From positions 124,001-188,000 of the forward strand of contig JAJPHZ010000039.1 in the NCBI GenBank assembly GCA_021325025.1: a stretch of 64,000 nt of DNA, given 5' to 3'. The translations under genes were made by a program, and so were the position numbers. Below, in pieces: positions 34,418 through 42,299 of this stretch. The first letter of the stretch is position 1. Each line of letters starts with the position of its first letter. The notes below the pieces were generated by a model that was given only the letters and a program-made list of their open reading frames with translations, was not told the origin of the DNA and searched no databases. The stretch comes from Pseudomonadota bacterium (GTDB taxonomy: Bacteria > Desulfobacterota > Binatia > Binatales > Binataceae).

Positions 34418-35356
34418 TTAATGCGGCTCCTGCGCGGTCACCGCGTTGACGAACAGGTCCTCAATCGTGGGCGTGATGCGCACCACTTCATCATAGAAAA
34501 GGCCCTTGGCATCCAGCGCGCGCGAGATTTGCGGGATACGGCGTGCGGCATCATCGACGAACAGATGGAGCGCATCACCGATCAGCAAGACGCTGTGAAC
34601 GCCGTCGGCATGGGCCAGTTCCTCGCGCAGGCGCGCCGCGATCGGCGAGACCACTGCGATCACGGCTCCGGGCAGACGCTGCTTGAGGCGCTGCGGCTGG
34701 TCACAAAACAGCAGGCGTCCGCGATGCATCAGGGCTACCCGATGGCATCGCTCGGCCTCGTCGAGGTAGGCGGTGGAATTGACGATGGTTACGCCCTGGG
34801 CCGCCAGTTCGTAGAGCATCGCCCAGAATTCGCGCCGCGACAGGGGATCGACGCCGTTGGTCGGTTCGTCGAGCAGCAGCAGCCGCGGGGTATGAATCAG
34901 CGCGCAGACCAGACCGAGCTTCTGCTTCATCCCGCCCGAAAGCTTGCCCGCCAGGCGGCCGCTAAACTCGCTCATGCCGCAGGCGGCCAGCAGCCGGGCC
35001 GCGGCCTGTTCGCGCTGGCGGCGGCTGATTCCAAAGAGGTCGGCATAAAAGCGGATGTTCTCGCTGACGGTCAGGTCCTCGTAAAGGCCGAACCGCTGCG
35101 GCATGTAGCTGATATGCTGCTTGACCGCCTCGGGGTCGCGCACCACGTCGCATCCGCAGACCACGGCCGAACCTTCATCGGGCGCCATCACGCCCGCCAA
35201 CACGCGCATCGTGGTGGTCTTGCCGGCGCCGTCGGGTCCCACCAGGCCGAAGATTTCGCCGGCGCTGACGCGGAAGCTGAGATGGTCGACAGCGCGGACG
35301 GGGGGAAAGTCCTTGACCAGGCCCTCAACCACCACAGCCCAGCTCTCATCCGGCAT
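34418..35356 (-). CDS. ABC transporter ATP-binding protein
   Basis: 312-residue ATPase and partner of the preceding entry. Walker A is GPDGAGKTT, signature KLSGGMKQKLGLVCALIHTP, and Walker B LLLLDEPTNGVDPLSRREF. The C-terminal extension resembles that of its partner. Start ATG 35356 has GGAGG six bases upstream and overlaps the HlyD stop by 11 bp; the TTG at 35368 would add four residues. Together the two ATPases should power the heterodimeric ABC-2 permease. Confidence 0.9.
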   Translation of the reverse strand: MPDESWAVVVEGLVKDFPPVRAVDHLSFRVSAGEIFGLVGPDGAGKTTTMRVLAGVMAPDEGSAVVCGCDVVRDPEAVKQHISYMPQRFGLYEDLTVSENIRFYADLFGISRRQREQAAARLLAACGMSEFSGRLAGKLSGGMKQKLGLVCALIHTPRLLLLDEPTNGVDPLSRREFWAMLYELAAQGVTIVNSTAYLDEAERCHRVALMHRGRLLFCDQPQRLKQRLPGAVIAVVSPIAARLREELAHADGVHSVLLIGDALHLFVDDAARRIPQISRALDAKGLFYDEVVRITPTIEDLFVNAVTAQEPH

Positions 35357-36401
35357 CGGCGCCTCCAAAAAGCTTGGGGGCGGCGCTGCCCTGCGGCCCG
35401 CGATAGCCGTCGCGCTGCGGTCCGCCGCCTTCGCCGCCGCTCAGCTCGATCAGGGCGTCGGCCGGCATCCCGGGTTTCAGCTCGTGGCGGGGATTTTCCA
35501 CGTCGATCTTGATCCGATAGACCAGCGTCACCCGTTCCTTGTGCGTCTCGACACTCTTGGGCGTAAATTCCGCCTGAGAGGAGATAAAGGAGACGCGCCC
35601 GCGGTAGCGGCGGCCCGGATAGGTGTCGGTGGTCACCCAGGCCTGCTCGCCCCAGCGCACCTTGCCAAGATCGGTTTCGCTGATGTAGGCGCGCAGCCAG
35701 ACATGGTCGAGGTCGGCCAGCGTGACCACCGGCGTACCCGGCTGCATCACCTCTCCCAGTTCGGCGTTGCGCACCAAAATCACCCCGGAAAACGGCGCGC
35801 GCAGCGTTGTATAGTCGAGAATTACCCTGGACAGTTCGAGGTTCTTTTGCGCGTCCTGAAGACCGGCCCGGGCCACGTCCACGTCGCGGTCGGCGGCGCG
35901 CGAGGCGGCGAGATCGCGCTGCAAAGCAGCCTGGGCCTGCTTGAGCGCGGTTAGTGCCAGATCGCGATCCTCGGCGGAAATCGCGTGGCCGGCGAACAAT
36001 TCGCGCCGGCGGGCGTAATCCAGTTCGCGCTGCGCCAGTTCGGCGCGATCGTTGAGCACCGTGGCGCGGGCAACATCGACGCGCTCAGCGGCCGACTCCA
36101 GTTGGCGCTGGGCCACCGCGACGGCCGCCTCGTTTACCTCCACCTGCTTGCGGTAGTCGGCGGCGTCCAGCCGCGCCAGCACCGTGCCTGCCTGCACCCA
36201 TTGGCCTTCGTCGAAGGGCAGATAGACGATGCGCGATTGGACGGTTTTGAAGCTGACCAGGCTTTCATGAGCTTCGATGTTGCCCGAAACCAGCAGTTCT
36301 TTGTCCGACGCGCCGGGACCAAACAGCCCTCGCCACTCAATCAGCGCAGCCGCGGCGGCCAACGCCGCCGCAACGCCAATGACGAAGATCGCTTTCTTCA
36401 T
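35346..36401 (-). CDS. HlyD-family membrane fusion protein (YbhG-like)
   Basis: 351-residue periplasmic adaptor. One N-terminal membrane anchor (residues 4-22) precedes a lipoyl-like half-motif VSFKTVQSRIVYLPFDEGQWVQAGTVLARLD, a long coiled-coil hairpin (about 80-185, heptad-rich AVAQRQLESAAERV ... AQAALQRDLAASR), the second lipoyl half TTLRAPFSGVILVRNAELGEVMQPG, and a beta-barrel domain. It would link the ABC-2 exporter to an outer-membrane channel such as a TolC-type protein, which is not encoded here. It is the first gene of the five-gene operon and is divergent from the rhodanese-channel gene. Confidence 0.92.
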   Translation of the reverse strand: MKKAIFVIGVAAALAAAAALIEWRGLFGPGASDKELLVSGNIEAHESLVSFKTVQSRIVYLPFDEGQWVQAGTVLARLDAADYRKQVEVNEAAVAVAQRQLESAAERVDVARATVLNDRAELAQRELDYARRRELFAGHAISAEDRDLALTALKQAQAALQRDLAASRAADRDVDVARAGLQDAQKNLELSRVILDYTTLRAPFSGVILVRNAELGEVMQPGTPVVTLADLDHVWLRAYISETDLGKVRWGEQAWVTTDTYPGRRYRGRVSFISSQAEFTPKSVETHKERVTLVYRIKIDVENPRHELKPGMPADALIELSGGEGGGPQRDGYRGPQGSAAPKLFGGADAG

Positions 36402-36513
36402 CGATTTGAAGTCTACCAGATGTCCTGCCGATCAGAACCCGCGACAGAACTTATCCCCCATACCGTTGCCAACCCTTGCGCCGGACGCACTAGCAGCTTT
36501 GGATTCTGCCGTG

Positions 36514-36542
36514 TTTCGCGCGATAGCGCCGGATTGTATAAT
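36514..36542 (+). promoter_or_regulatory. Probable promoter of the rhodanese-channel gene
   Basis: A perfect TATAAT lies at 36537-36542, preceded by TG at 36535-36536. A weak -35 (TTTCGC, 36514-36519) has a 17-bp spacer. Transcription would begin near 36549, about 22 nt before ATG 36571, with GGAG between. This supports ATG 36571 over any upstream start. Confidence 0.45.
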
Positions 36543-36570
36543 CTACAAGCTGTTTCTGGAAGCTGGAGCG

Positions 36571-37842
36571 ATGACTGCCGAAGCTGCCAAGATTTCTCCA
36601 CCGCCGCTGGGAGACATCTCGCGCGAGGAGATTCTCAGCCGCCTGCACGATCCGAGCCTGACGATCGTCGATGTTCTGCCGTCCTCATCATATGAAGCGG
36701 GTCATATTCCCGGAGCGATCAATCTGCCGGTAGCCGAAATCGAGCAGCGCGCCGCCGCGCTTTTGCCCGACCCGGCGGCGGAGATTGCGGTGTACTGTGC
36801 CAAGTTCACCTGAGACGCCGCCGAGCGGGCTGGACGCCTGCTGATCGAGATGGGCTACACCAACGTGCGCCATTATCACGGCGGCATCGCGGACTGGGAG
36901 CAATCGGGCGCGCCGATCCAGATGGGTCCGGCGCAGGTATCCGCTGCGCCACCGTCCGCAACTGTGCCGCCCTCCGCAACTGTGCCGCCGGCCGTGGGGG
37001 AAGCTGCGCCGCTGCTGACGCGGGTCACCGGCGTGGTCCATCAATGGTCGTGGGGCAGCCGGCTGATCGAGCTGATCGACACGCAGTCAACCTCGCGGCT
37101 GTTTCTGTTCTGGTTGGCGATGGCCCTGGCGTTCGGGCTGTTGTACTGGACCGCCGGACTGCTGCATCACTCGGGGCTGTATGAAGAAGGCCGGCGGCTG
37201 GACGGCAGTTTGCACGGGCTGGTCAGCGCGCTGTACTTCAGCCTCGTGACCGTGACATCGGTGGGCTACGGCGACGTCCTGCCGCGCGGGATTTCCCGCG
37301 GGCTGGCGGTCGTCGAGGCGGTCAGCGGGCTGTTGATCTTCGGCGCCGTGATCTCCAAGTTTGTATCGCGCCGCCAGGACCAGGTGGTGACGGAGATTCA
37401 TCGCATTACCTACGAAGAGCGCATCGACCGCATCCTGACCAATCTCCACATGGTGCTGTCGGAATTGCAGTGGGTGGGGATGATGTTCAGCGAACGGCGC
37501 GCGCCTGTGGAACGCATCAGCGCACGGCTGGACAGCACCGTACTGGTGTTCGCGACCGAACTGCGCACCATCCACTACCTGCTCTACCGCCCGCAGCAGG
37601 CGCCGGAAGAGCCGGTGATGGCGGCGATACTGGCCGCTTTGGCCTCCGCGCTCAATACGTTGGAGGACTGTCTGCGCGCCGCGCCTGACGGTCATCCGCG
37701 CTCGCCGGTGCTGACGCACGCGCTTAAGACCGTCAGCCAACTGGCCGGCGACATATGTGCTACCTGCGTGCCGGCCGGATACGCGCCCGCGCTGGCGGTG
37801 TGGATGGACGAAATTCACGCCATCGCCGGACGAATCGGCTAA
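36571..37842 (+). CDS. Rhodanese-potassium channel fusion with in-frame TGA, candidate selenoprotein
   Basis: 423-residue product if TGA 36811-36813 is read as selenocysteine at position 81. Residues 15-115 are a rhodanese domain: DPSLTIVDVLPSSSYEAGHIPGAINLPV, then VYCAKFT-Sec-DAAERAG, then GYTNVRHYHGGIADWEQSG. Cys76 and Sec81 form a C-x4-U pair where relatives have C-x4-C. A Pro-rich linker with two 18-bp repeats (PPSATV units) follows. The rest is a two-helix channel: TM1 about 171-197, pore loop TVTSVGYGD at 227-235, TM2 about 244-266, and a helical cytoplasmic tail of about 155 residues. The frame is identical on both sides of the TGA, with no other stop. A SECIS-like hairpin follows. It may gate K+ flux by sulfane sulfur or redox state. 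Alternatives are a nonsense mutation or a sequencing error. Confidence 0.75.
36811..36813 (+). other. In-frame TGA, proposed selenocysteine codon
   Basis: TGA interrupts an otherwise continuous rhodanese domain after VYCAKFT and before DAAERAG. Homologous rhodanese loops usually have Cys here, and Cys-to-Sec replacement is the standard pattern in selenoproteins. No selA, selB, selC or selD gene lies in this window to confirm Sec decoding. Confidence 0.65.
36824..36842 (+). promoter_or_regulatory. Bacterial SECIS-like hairpin
   Basis: AGCGGGC (36824-36830) pairs with GCCTGCT (36836-36842) in a 7-bp stem with one G-U pair and a TGGAC apical loop (36831-36835). The loop starts after 17 intervening nt from the TGA, and its second base is G. 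Published bacterial SECIS rules ask for a 16-37 nt distance, a 4-16 bp upper stem, a 3-14 nt loop and a G in the first two loop positions. All are met. Confidence 0.6.
36952..36987 (+). repeat. Two 18-bp tandem repeats coding a Pro-rich linker
   Basis: 36952-36969 and 36970-36987 are 17 of 18 identical and encode two PPSATV units in the linker between the rhodanese and channel domains. Copy number might vary between strains. Confidence 0.7.
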
Positions 37843-37868
37843 CCGCGCGCTGCACTAATCAGCGCCGA

Positions 37869-38390
37869 TCATTTGGAAGCGCCGCGGCCGGCTTCGCGCG
37901 CCTGCTTGAGGCGCTGGTAGTCCTCGCGGGTCGGCAACTGCACCAGTTCGAGCAGGTTGCCGTCGGGATCCTCGAAGATTACCGCCTTCATGGGCGCGTA
38001 GCCCTGCAGGTCGAGCTGCTCGATATCGCTGAAGAACTTGACGCCCATCGCGCGCAGGCGCTTGACCACCTCCTCGAGCGGTTCGCCCTTGACTTCGAAA
38101 GAGATGACCCACACGCCCAAATCGTCGGGACGCTTGGGAGGGGTCGGCGGTTCGCGACGCGGCTGGACCTGCATCAGCTCGATTTCGCCCACCGTGCTGG
38201 AGCCCTGCACCATCATGATCGAGCGGATGTTGAGGCCCTTGAGCGGCAGATGCAGCATCCGCGCGTTGGCGGGTCCGTGGGCATGCATGTCCAGGACTTT
38301 GCGAAACCCCAGCGCATCGCGGTAAAAGGCGACCGAACGCTCCAGGTCGGAAACATTGATAGCCACGTGATGAATTTCGCTGATCGCCAT
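37869..38390 (-). CDS. VOC-family (glyoxalase/bleomycin-resistance fold) protein
   Basis: 173-residue vicinal-oxygen-chelate fold protein. The first half has the metal-ligand His in ISEIHHVAINVSDLERSVAFYRDALGF, and the second half ends with KAVIFEDPDGNLLELVQL, where the Glu is the usual last ligand. The family includes glyoxalases, dioxygenases and epimerases, and the function here is not determined. ATG 38390 is chosen over 38411 because a GAGGAGAG purine run lies about 9 bp upstream. It is convergent with the rhodanese-channel gene and divergent from the methylmalonyl-CoA epimerase, which is also a VOC protein. Confidence 0.82.
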   Translation of the reverse strand: MAISEIHHVAINVSDLERSVAFYRDALGFRKVLDMHAHGPANARMLHLPLKGLNIRSIMMVQGSSTVGEIELMQVQPRREPPTPPKRPDDLGVWVISFEVKGEPLEEVVKRLRAMGVKFFSDIEQLDLQGYAPMKAVIFEDPDGNLLELVQLPTREDYQRLKQAREAGRGASK

Positions 38391-38530
38391 GAGCTTCGCT
38401 CTCCTCGCCAAGCGCGCGCAACCATTTAGCGCTATCCCGCGATATTGTTCAACGCGATCAAAACGCGGGCCGGGAGCGCAATTGCCGCATCGGCGCGCTT
38501 GGACTAAAGTGAAAGCGGTTGGCGACAGCG

Positions 38531-38938
38531 ATGCTCAAACGGATTCATCATATTGGTGTGGTCGTTCCCAACCTTGACGCAGCATATCGCTTCTGGCGCG
38601 ACACGCTGGGCCTTGAGTTTACCAAAAGCGCCACGATCGAGGAGCAGGGCGTCAAGGCGGCCCTGCTCAAGGTGGGCGACAGCGAAATCGAACTGCTGGA
38701 ACCGCTCAGCGCGGATAACGGGGTAGGCAAGTTCCTGGCCCGCCGCGGCGGCGGACTGCACCATCTATGCTTTGAGACCGACGATGTCGGGCGCGAACTG
38801 GAAGGCGCGCGCGCCAAGGGACTGGCGCTCATCGATCAGCATCCGCGCAAGGGACTGGCCGGGATGATCTGCTTTTTGCATCCCAAGGCCACGCGCGGCG
38901 TGCTGGTGGAATACGCGCAGCCGATCGAGGAGGATTGA
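38531..38938 (+). CDS. mce: Methylmalonyl-CoA epimerase
   Basis: 135-residue VOC-fold enzyme that interconverts (R)- and (S)-methylmalonyl-CoA (some members act on ethylmalonyl-CoA). The family start LKRIHHIGVVVPNLDAAYRFWRDTLGL has the metal-ligand His, GGGLHHLCFETDD has the second, and the end CFLHPKATRGVLVEYAQP supplies the Glu and the typical HPK-x-T-x-G-V-L-V-E motif. ATG 38531 is chosen over an upstream TTG. The stop is directly followed by the ATG of a FmdB-like zinc ribbon gene. It would process the product of a propionyl-CoA-type carboxylase such as 18202-21588. Confidence 0.92.
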   Translation: MLKRIHHIGVVVPNLDAAYRFWRDTLGLEFTKSATIEEQGVKAALLKVGDSEIELLEPLSADNGVGKFLARRGGGLHHLCFETDDVGRELEGARAKGLALIDQHPRKGLAGMICFLHPKATRGVLVEYAQPIEED

Positions 38939-39163
38939 ATGCCGATCTACGAGTATCGATGCGAAGGCTGCCGGACCTCATTCGAGGCGCTGGTCACGCG
39001 CAGCGATCCGCAAGCCGAATGCCCGCAGTGCGGCGGTCATGAGCTGACGCGCGAGATGTCGATCTTCGCCTCCGCGGTCAGCGGCAACGGTGCTGCGCAA
39101 TCCGCAGCCACAGCCGCCCCCGCACCCCGCGCCTGCTGCGGCGGCGGCTGCGGATGCCGCTGA
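38939..39163 (+). CDS. FmdB-family zinc ribbon protein
   Basis: 74-residue small zinc-ribbon protein (FmdB/CxxC_CxxC_SSSS type). The N-terminus MPIYEYRCEGCRTSFEAL and the second pair CPQCG give C-x2-C ... C-x2-C. The end is an Ala/Pro tail and a Cys/Gly-rich CCGGGCGCR. FmdB was first described as a regulatory protein near formamidase genes, but the family role is mostly unknown. Its ATG begins immediately after the epimerase stop, so the two are co-translated. Confidence 0.85.
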   Translation: MPIYEYRCEGCRTSFEALVTRSDPQAECPQCGGHELTREMSIFASAVSGNGAAQSAATAAPAPRACCGGGCGCR

Positions 39164-39185
39164 GCACATGCGGTCGTCCTCGCTT

Positions 39186-39216
39186 GCCTTCTCCCGTTTT
39201 TCTATGGGAGGGGGAA
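39186..39216. repeat. CCCGTTTTTC hairpin, second copy
   Basis: CTTCTCCC-GTTTTTCTAT-GGGAGGGGGAAG forms an imperfect hairpin between the convergent FmdB and LLM-oxidoreductase genes. It shares CCCGTTTTTC with the element at 6724-6763 and may act as a two-way terminator. Confidence 0.4.
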
Positions 39217-39220
39217 GTCC

Positions 39221-40099
39221 TCACACATGCTGGGCGCGCTCGACGGTGGGGGCCAGGCGTCTGATTACCTCCAGCGCGCGGCCGTGGGCCATCCGCACCG
39301 CATCGCGCTGTGAGAAGAGGATCAGGCGGTCAACGCCCGCTTCCTTGAAACGCTTGAGATCGTCCACGGAGATTCCGTCGTCGCCGGGGGCGATGAATGG
39401 CTCGAGGCGGATACTTTTCGGATCGCGTCCGCGCTCGGCGGCCAGCTTGCGGATCGTGGCGGCGTCGCGCTTGAGCGATTCCGGTTTGCCCGCCGCCGGA
39501 CACCATCCGTCATAGGTCCGCGCCACCCGCTGTAGCGCCTTGGGCCCCAACGCGCCGAGCAGGATGGGCGGGTAGGGCTTCTGCACCGGCTTGGGCTCGC
39601 AGCGCACCGGTGGGAACTTGACCAACTCGCCCTGGTAGCTGCATTCCTTTTCCGTCCACAGCACACGCATCGCCTCGGTGGTCTCGCGCAGCAGTTTCCA
39701 GCGGGTGAGGAAATTGACGCCGAAGGCTTCGGTTTCCTCGCGCAGCCATCCCGCTCCCACTCCGAGCACGACGCGGCCGCCCGAGATTACGTCCAGCGTG
39801 GCGATCAGCTTGGCGGTGACGATCGGCTCGCGCTCGGGCAGCAGGCAGATGCCGGTGCCGAGCTTGATGCGCTTGGTGACCGCCGCTGCGACAGTGAGCG
39901 CGATGAACGGGTCCATCCAGCGCCCGTAATGCTCGGGCAGGTTGCCGCCCCCGTAGGGCGGTACGGTCTTGAAGTCGATCGGGATCACCGGATGTTCGGG
40001 GATGAAGAACGACTCGAAGCCCAGGTTCTCGACCTCGCGCGCGATCTCGGCGATGTCGCCGGTTTGCGCGGTCGCGGTGATCATGATCCCGATATCCAA
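39221..40099 (-). CDS. LLM-class flavin-dependent oxidoreductase (F420-type)
   Basis: 292-residue luciferase-like monooxygenase-family protein. The TIM-barrel start (TTG)DIGIMITATAQTGDIAEIAREVENLGFESFFIPEHPVIP and the middle KLGTGICLLPEREPIVTAKLIATLDVISGGRVVLGVGAGW are typical of the probable-F420-dependent subfamily. I chose TTG 40099 because GGAGGTGGAG lies just upstream and homologues begin at this residue; the first ATG (40084) would remove a beta strand, and the longer frame to 40192 is not family-like. The substrate is unknown. It follows the BVMO by 37 bp on the same strand, so the two may act together on one substrate. Confidence 0.85.
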   Translation of the reverse strand: MDIGIMITATAQTGDIAEIAREVENLGFESFFIPEHPVIPIDFKTVPPYGGGNLPEHYGRWMDPFIALTVAAAVTKRIKLGTGICLLPEREPIVTAKLIATLDVISGGRVVLGVGAGWLREETEAFGVNFLTRWKLLRETTEAMRVLWTEKECSYQGELVKFPPVRCEPKPVQKPYPPILLGALGPKALQRVARTYDGWCPAAGKPESLKRDAATIRKLAAERGRDPKSIRLEPFIAPGDDGISVDDLKRFKEAGVDRLILFSQRDAVRMAHGRALEVIRRLAPTVERAQHV

Positions 40100-40136
40100 A
40101 CTCCACCTCCGTTGGCAGTGCCGATGCCCTGGCGCC

Positions 40137-42074
40137 TCAGCGCAAATCGTAGTCCGACAGCTCGGGCGCCCGCGTCCACTTCCAGTAATCAACCAGACGC
40201 CAGGGCGAAGTGTTGACCACCACGCCGCGTTCGTTCTTGTACCAGTTGCGGGTGCCCGGATGCGCCCACACCATTGCCGCGCACACCTTGGTATACTCGT
40301 CGACGTAGCGGCGGAACGGCTCTTCCTTGCATTCCATGGCTGCGGCGCCGCGCTCGACCAGCGCCTTGATGCATCCCATCACGTAGCGCACCTGGCACTC
40401 GGAATGGAAGATGATGCTGCCGCCGTGGGCCAGGTTGGTCGAGGGGCCGTAGAGCATAAACAGGTTGGGAAACTGCGGCACCGTGATTCCCAGATAAGCG
40501 TGCGGCTCGTCGCCCCAGATCTCGCGCAGGTCGGCGCCGCCCTTGCCGGTGATCTCCATCGGCCACAGGAAGCGGTTGGCGTAAAACCCGGTCGCATAGA
40601 CGATGATGTCCACGCGATGGCGATGGCCGTGGGTGTCGACGATTGCGTCGGGCACGATCTCGCGAATCTCCTCGGTGATAAGCTCGACGTTGGGCCGCTT
40701 GAGCGCTGCCAGCCATGATCCGTTGTCGACCAGGACCCGCTTTACGAACGGCGGATATTTGGGAATCACCTTGTCCAGCAGTTCGGGATTATCGCCGACC
40801 TGCCGCCGGTAGTTGGCGATGAGGTTTTCGCGGATCCGGTCGTTGAGCTTGCTGATGGAGCGCTGCTGATGCGGCCATCGCGGGTCAACCGTGCAGGCCG
40901 GCAGCAGCGCGTCCGAACCGGCGTAAAACAGCAAAAACCGGTACCATCGCGCGTAGTAGGGCACATGGCGCAACAGCCACTTCTTTTCCTCGCTGACCAG
41001 CGCGTGATACTGCGCGTTGGGAAACATCCACGGCGCTGAGCGCTGGAAGACCTTGAGCCGGCCGGCGGCTTTTGCGACTTCCGGTACGATCTGGAAAGCG
41101 CTGGCGCCGGTGCCGATCACCGCAACCGTCTTGCCGTTGAGGTCGTGCTGATGCTGCCAGTTGGCCGAATGCCACGACGGTCCGGCAAAGCTGTCGCGTC
41201 CCTTGATATCGGGCAGCCTGGGCCGATTGAGCTGTCCGACCGCGGTGATGACAACATTGGCCCTGAGCGTTTCCTGGTTGCCCGCGGGCGTCCTGACCGT
41301 GACCCGCCAAAGCAGTTCGTCCTCGCAGTAGCGCGCGCTTACCACTTCGGTGGAAAAGCGGATATGGGGCCGGATGCCGAATTTGTCCGCGCAGCGGTTG
41401 AAGTAGGCGAACAACTCGTCGCGCCGCGAAAAGTACTCGGGCCATCCGTGATTGGGCTCGAAGGAAAAGGAGTAGAAATGGTTGGGCGAGTCGACGCGGC
41501 ATCCGGGATAGCTGTTCTCGAACCAGGTTCCGCCCACCGCCTGGTTCTTCTCCACGATTTCATAGGGAATACCGGCTTCCTGCAGGCGAATCGCGGCGAG
41601 CAGTCCGGACATGCCGGCCCCGATTATCAACACCTTGAATTTCTGCTTGTTCTCGGGGCTAACCGGCTGGTCCCAGCGGAATGCCCGATGGTCGACGCCG
41701 TCGAGCGCCAACTCCTCAACCATCATCGGCACGTACTCTTCGGGCACCGCTTCGCCGACCAGGAAACTCATCAGGGCGTGGATCTGTTTTTCCGAAAGCG
41801 GCGGTGGCAGTGTGCAGCCGCGGTCGCGATAGGCTTTGAGGATTTCCAGCGCGTGCGCGCGCACCTGCGCCTTTTCCTCGCCGGTCATCGAGCTTTCGTA
41901 ATCGCCATTGACGACCCGCCTTGGCCTGATTGGGCCCTCAAGCAGGCTCATGTCGCCGGTGATATGCACCAGCGACATCATCAGGGTGGGGACGTTGGCG
42001 CTCTTGAGCGCGTGCGCGATGAAGGCGTCATCTTGCGTGATCTTTTCTTCGGCCGGCTTGAGACGGACGGTCAT
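40137..42074 (-). CDS. Baeyer-Villiger-type flavin monooxygenase
   Basis: 645-residue FAD/NADPH monooxygenase. Two Rossmann motifs, GAGMSG at 152-157 for FAD and GTGASA at 321-326 for NADPH, flank the Baeyer-Villiger fingerprint F-x-G-x3-H-x3-W at 296-306 (FAGPSWHSANW). A later YATGFYANRF is also typical. An N-terminal extension of about 145 residues precedes the FAD site, as in long BVMOs acting on bulky ketones or steroids. It inserts oxygen next to a ketone to give an ester or lactone, which the nearby HSL esterases could open (inference). It starts 225 bp from the divergent CHASE2 gene. Confidence 0.92.
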   Translation of the reverse strand: MTVRLKPAEEKITQDDAFIAHALKSANVPTLMMSLVHITGDMSLLEGPIRPRRVVNGDYESSMTGEEKAQVRAHALEILKAYRDRGCTLPPPLSEKQIHALMSFLVGEAVPEEYVPMMVEELALDGVDHRAFRWDQPVSPENKQKFKVLIIGAGMSGLLAAIRLQEAGIPYEIVEKNQAVGGTWFENSYPGCRVDSPNHFYSFSFEPNHGWPEYFSRRDELFAYFNRCADKFGIRPHIRFSTEVVSARYCEDELLWRVTVRTPAGNQETLRANVVITAVGQLNRPRLPDIKGRDSFAGPSWHSANWQHQHDLNGKTVAVIGTGASAFQIVPEVAKAAGRLKVFQRSAPWMFPNAQYHALVSEEKKWLLRHVPYYARWYRFLLFYAGSDALLPACTVDPRWPHQQRSISKLNDRIRENLIANYRRQVGDNPELLDKVIPKYPPFVKRVLVDNGSWLAALKRPNVELITEEIREIVPDAIVDTHGHRHRVDIIVYATGFYANRFLWPMEITGKGGADLREIWGDEPHAYLGITVPQFPNLFMLYGPSTNLAHGGSIIFHSECQVRYVMGCIKALVERGAAAMECKEEPFRRYVDEYTKVCAAMVWAHPGTRNWYKNERGVVVNTSPWRLVDYWKWTRAPELSDYDLR

Positions 42075-42260
42075 TTCTGTGCTCTACCCCGGCGGTGGAT
42101 TTGGGCGGCGCGGGCGCCGCTCCGTCCCGCCACGTCGATTTTACTATATGACAGGCTAATAAATGCCGCCAGCCGGCCAAAAGCGCGATGCGGATGCCTT
42201 GAATCGAGCAGACGAACAGGCCCCTGCACTCATTGCACGAAATTCGCCGGTTTTGCCTGA

Positions 42261-42291
42261 TTGACGGCTTTTATGCAAAACGTGATATGAT
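42261..42291 (+). promoter_or_regulatory. Promoter upstream of the CHASE2 gene
   Basis: TTGACG at 42261-42266 and TATGAT at 42286-42291 (19-bp spacer), with TGA before the -10 giving an extended -10 (TGnTATGAT). Transcription would start near 42298, almost on ATG 42300. That implies either a leaderless message or use of GTG 42327, which has AGGAA four bases upstream. Confidence 0.5.
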
Positions 42292-42299
42292 AGGCGCCA

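Noticed and set aside
36277..36570. 98-residue upstream extension of the rhodanese ORF
   Set aside because: Runs antisense through the HlyD gene and the promoter region. TATAAT at 36537 and GGAG before 36571 support the later start.
36811..36849. Two separate genes: a short truncated rhodanese and a channel starting at ATG 36850
   Set aside because: ATG 36850 lies inside the conserved rhodanese C-terminal half (GYTNVRHYHGG) and has no ribosome site. The frame is continuous, so one gene is the simpler reading.
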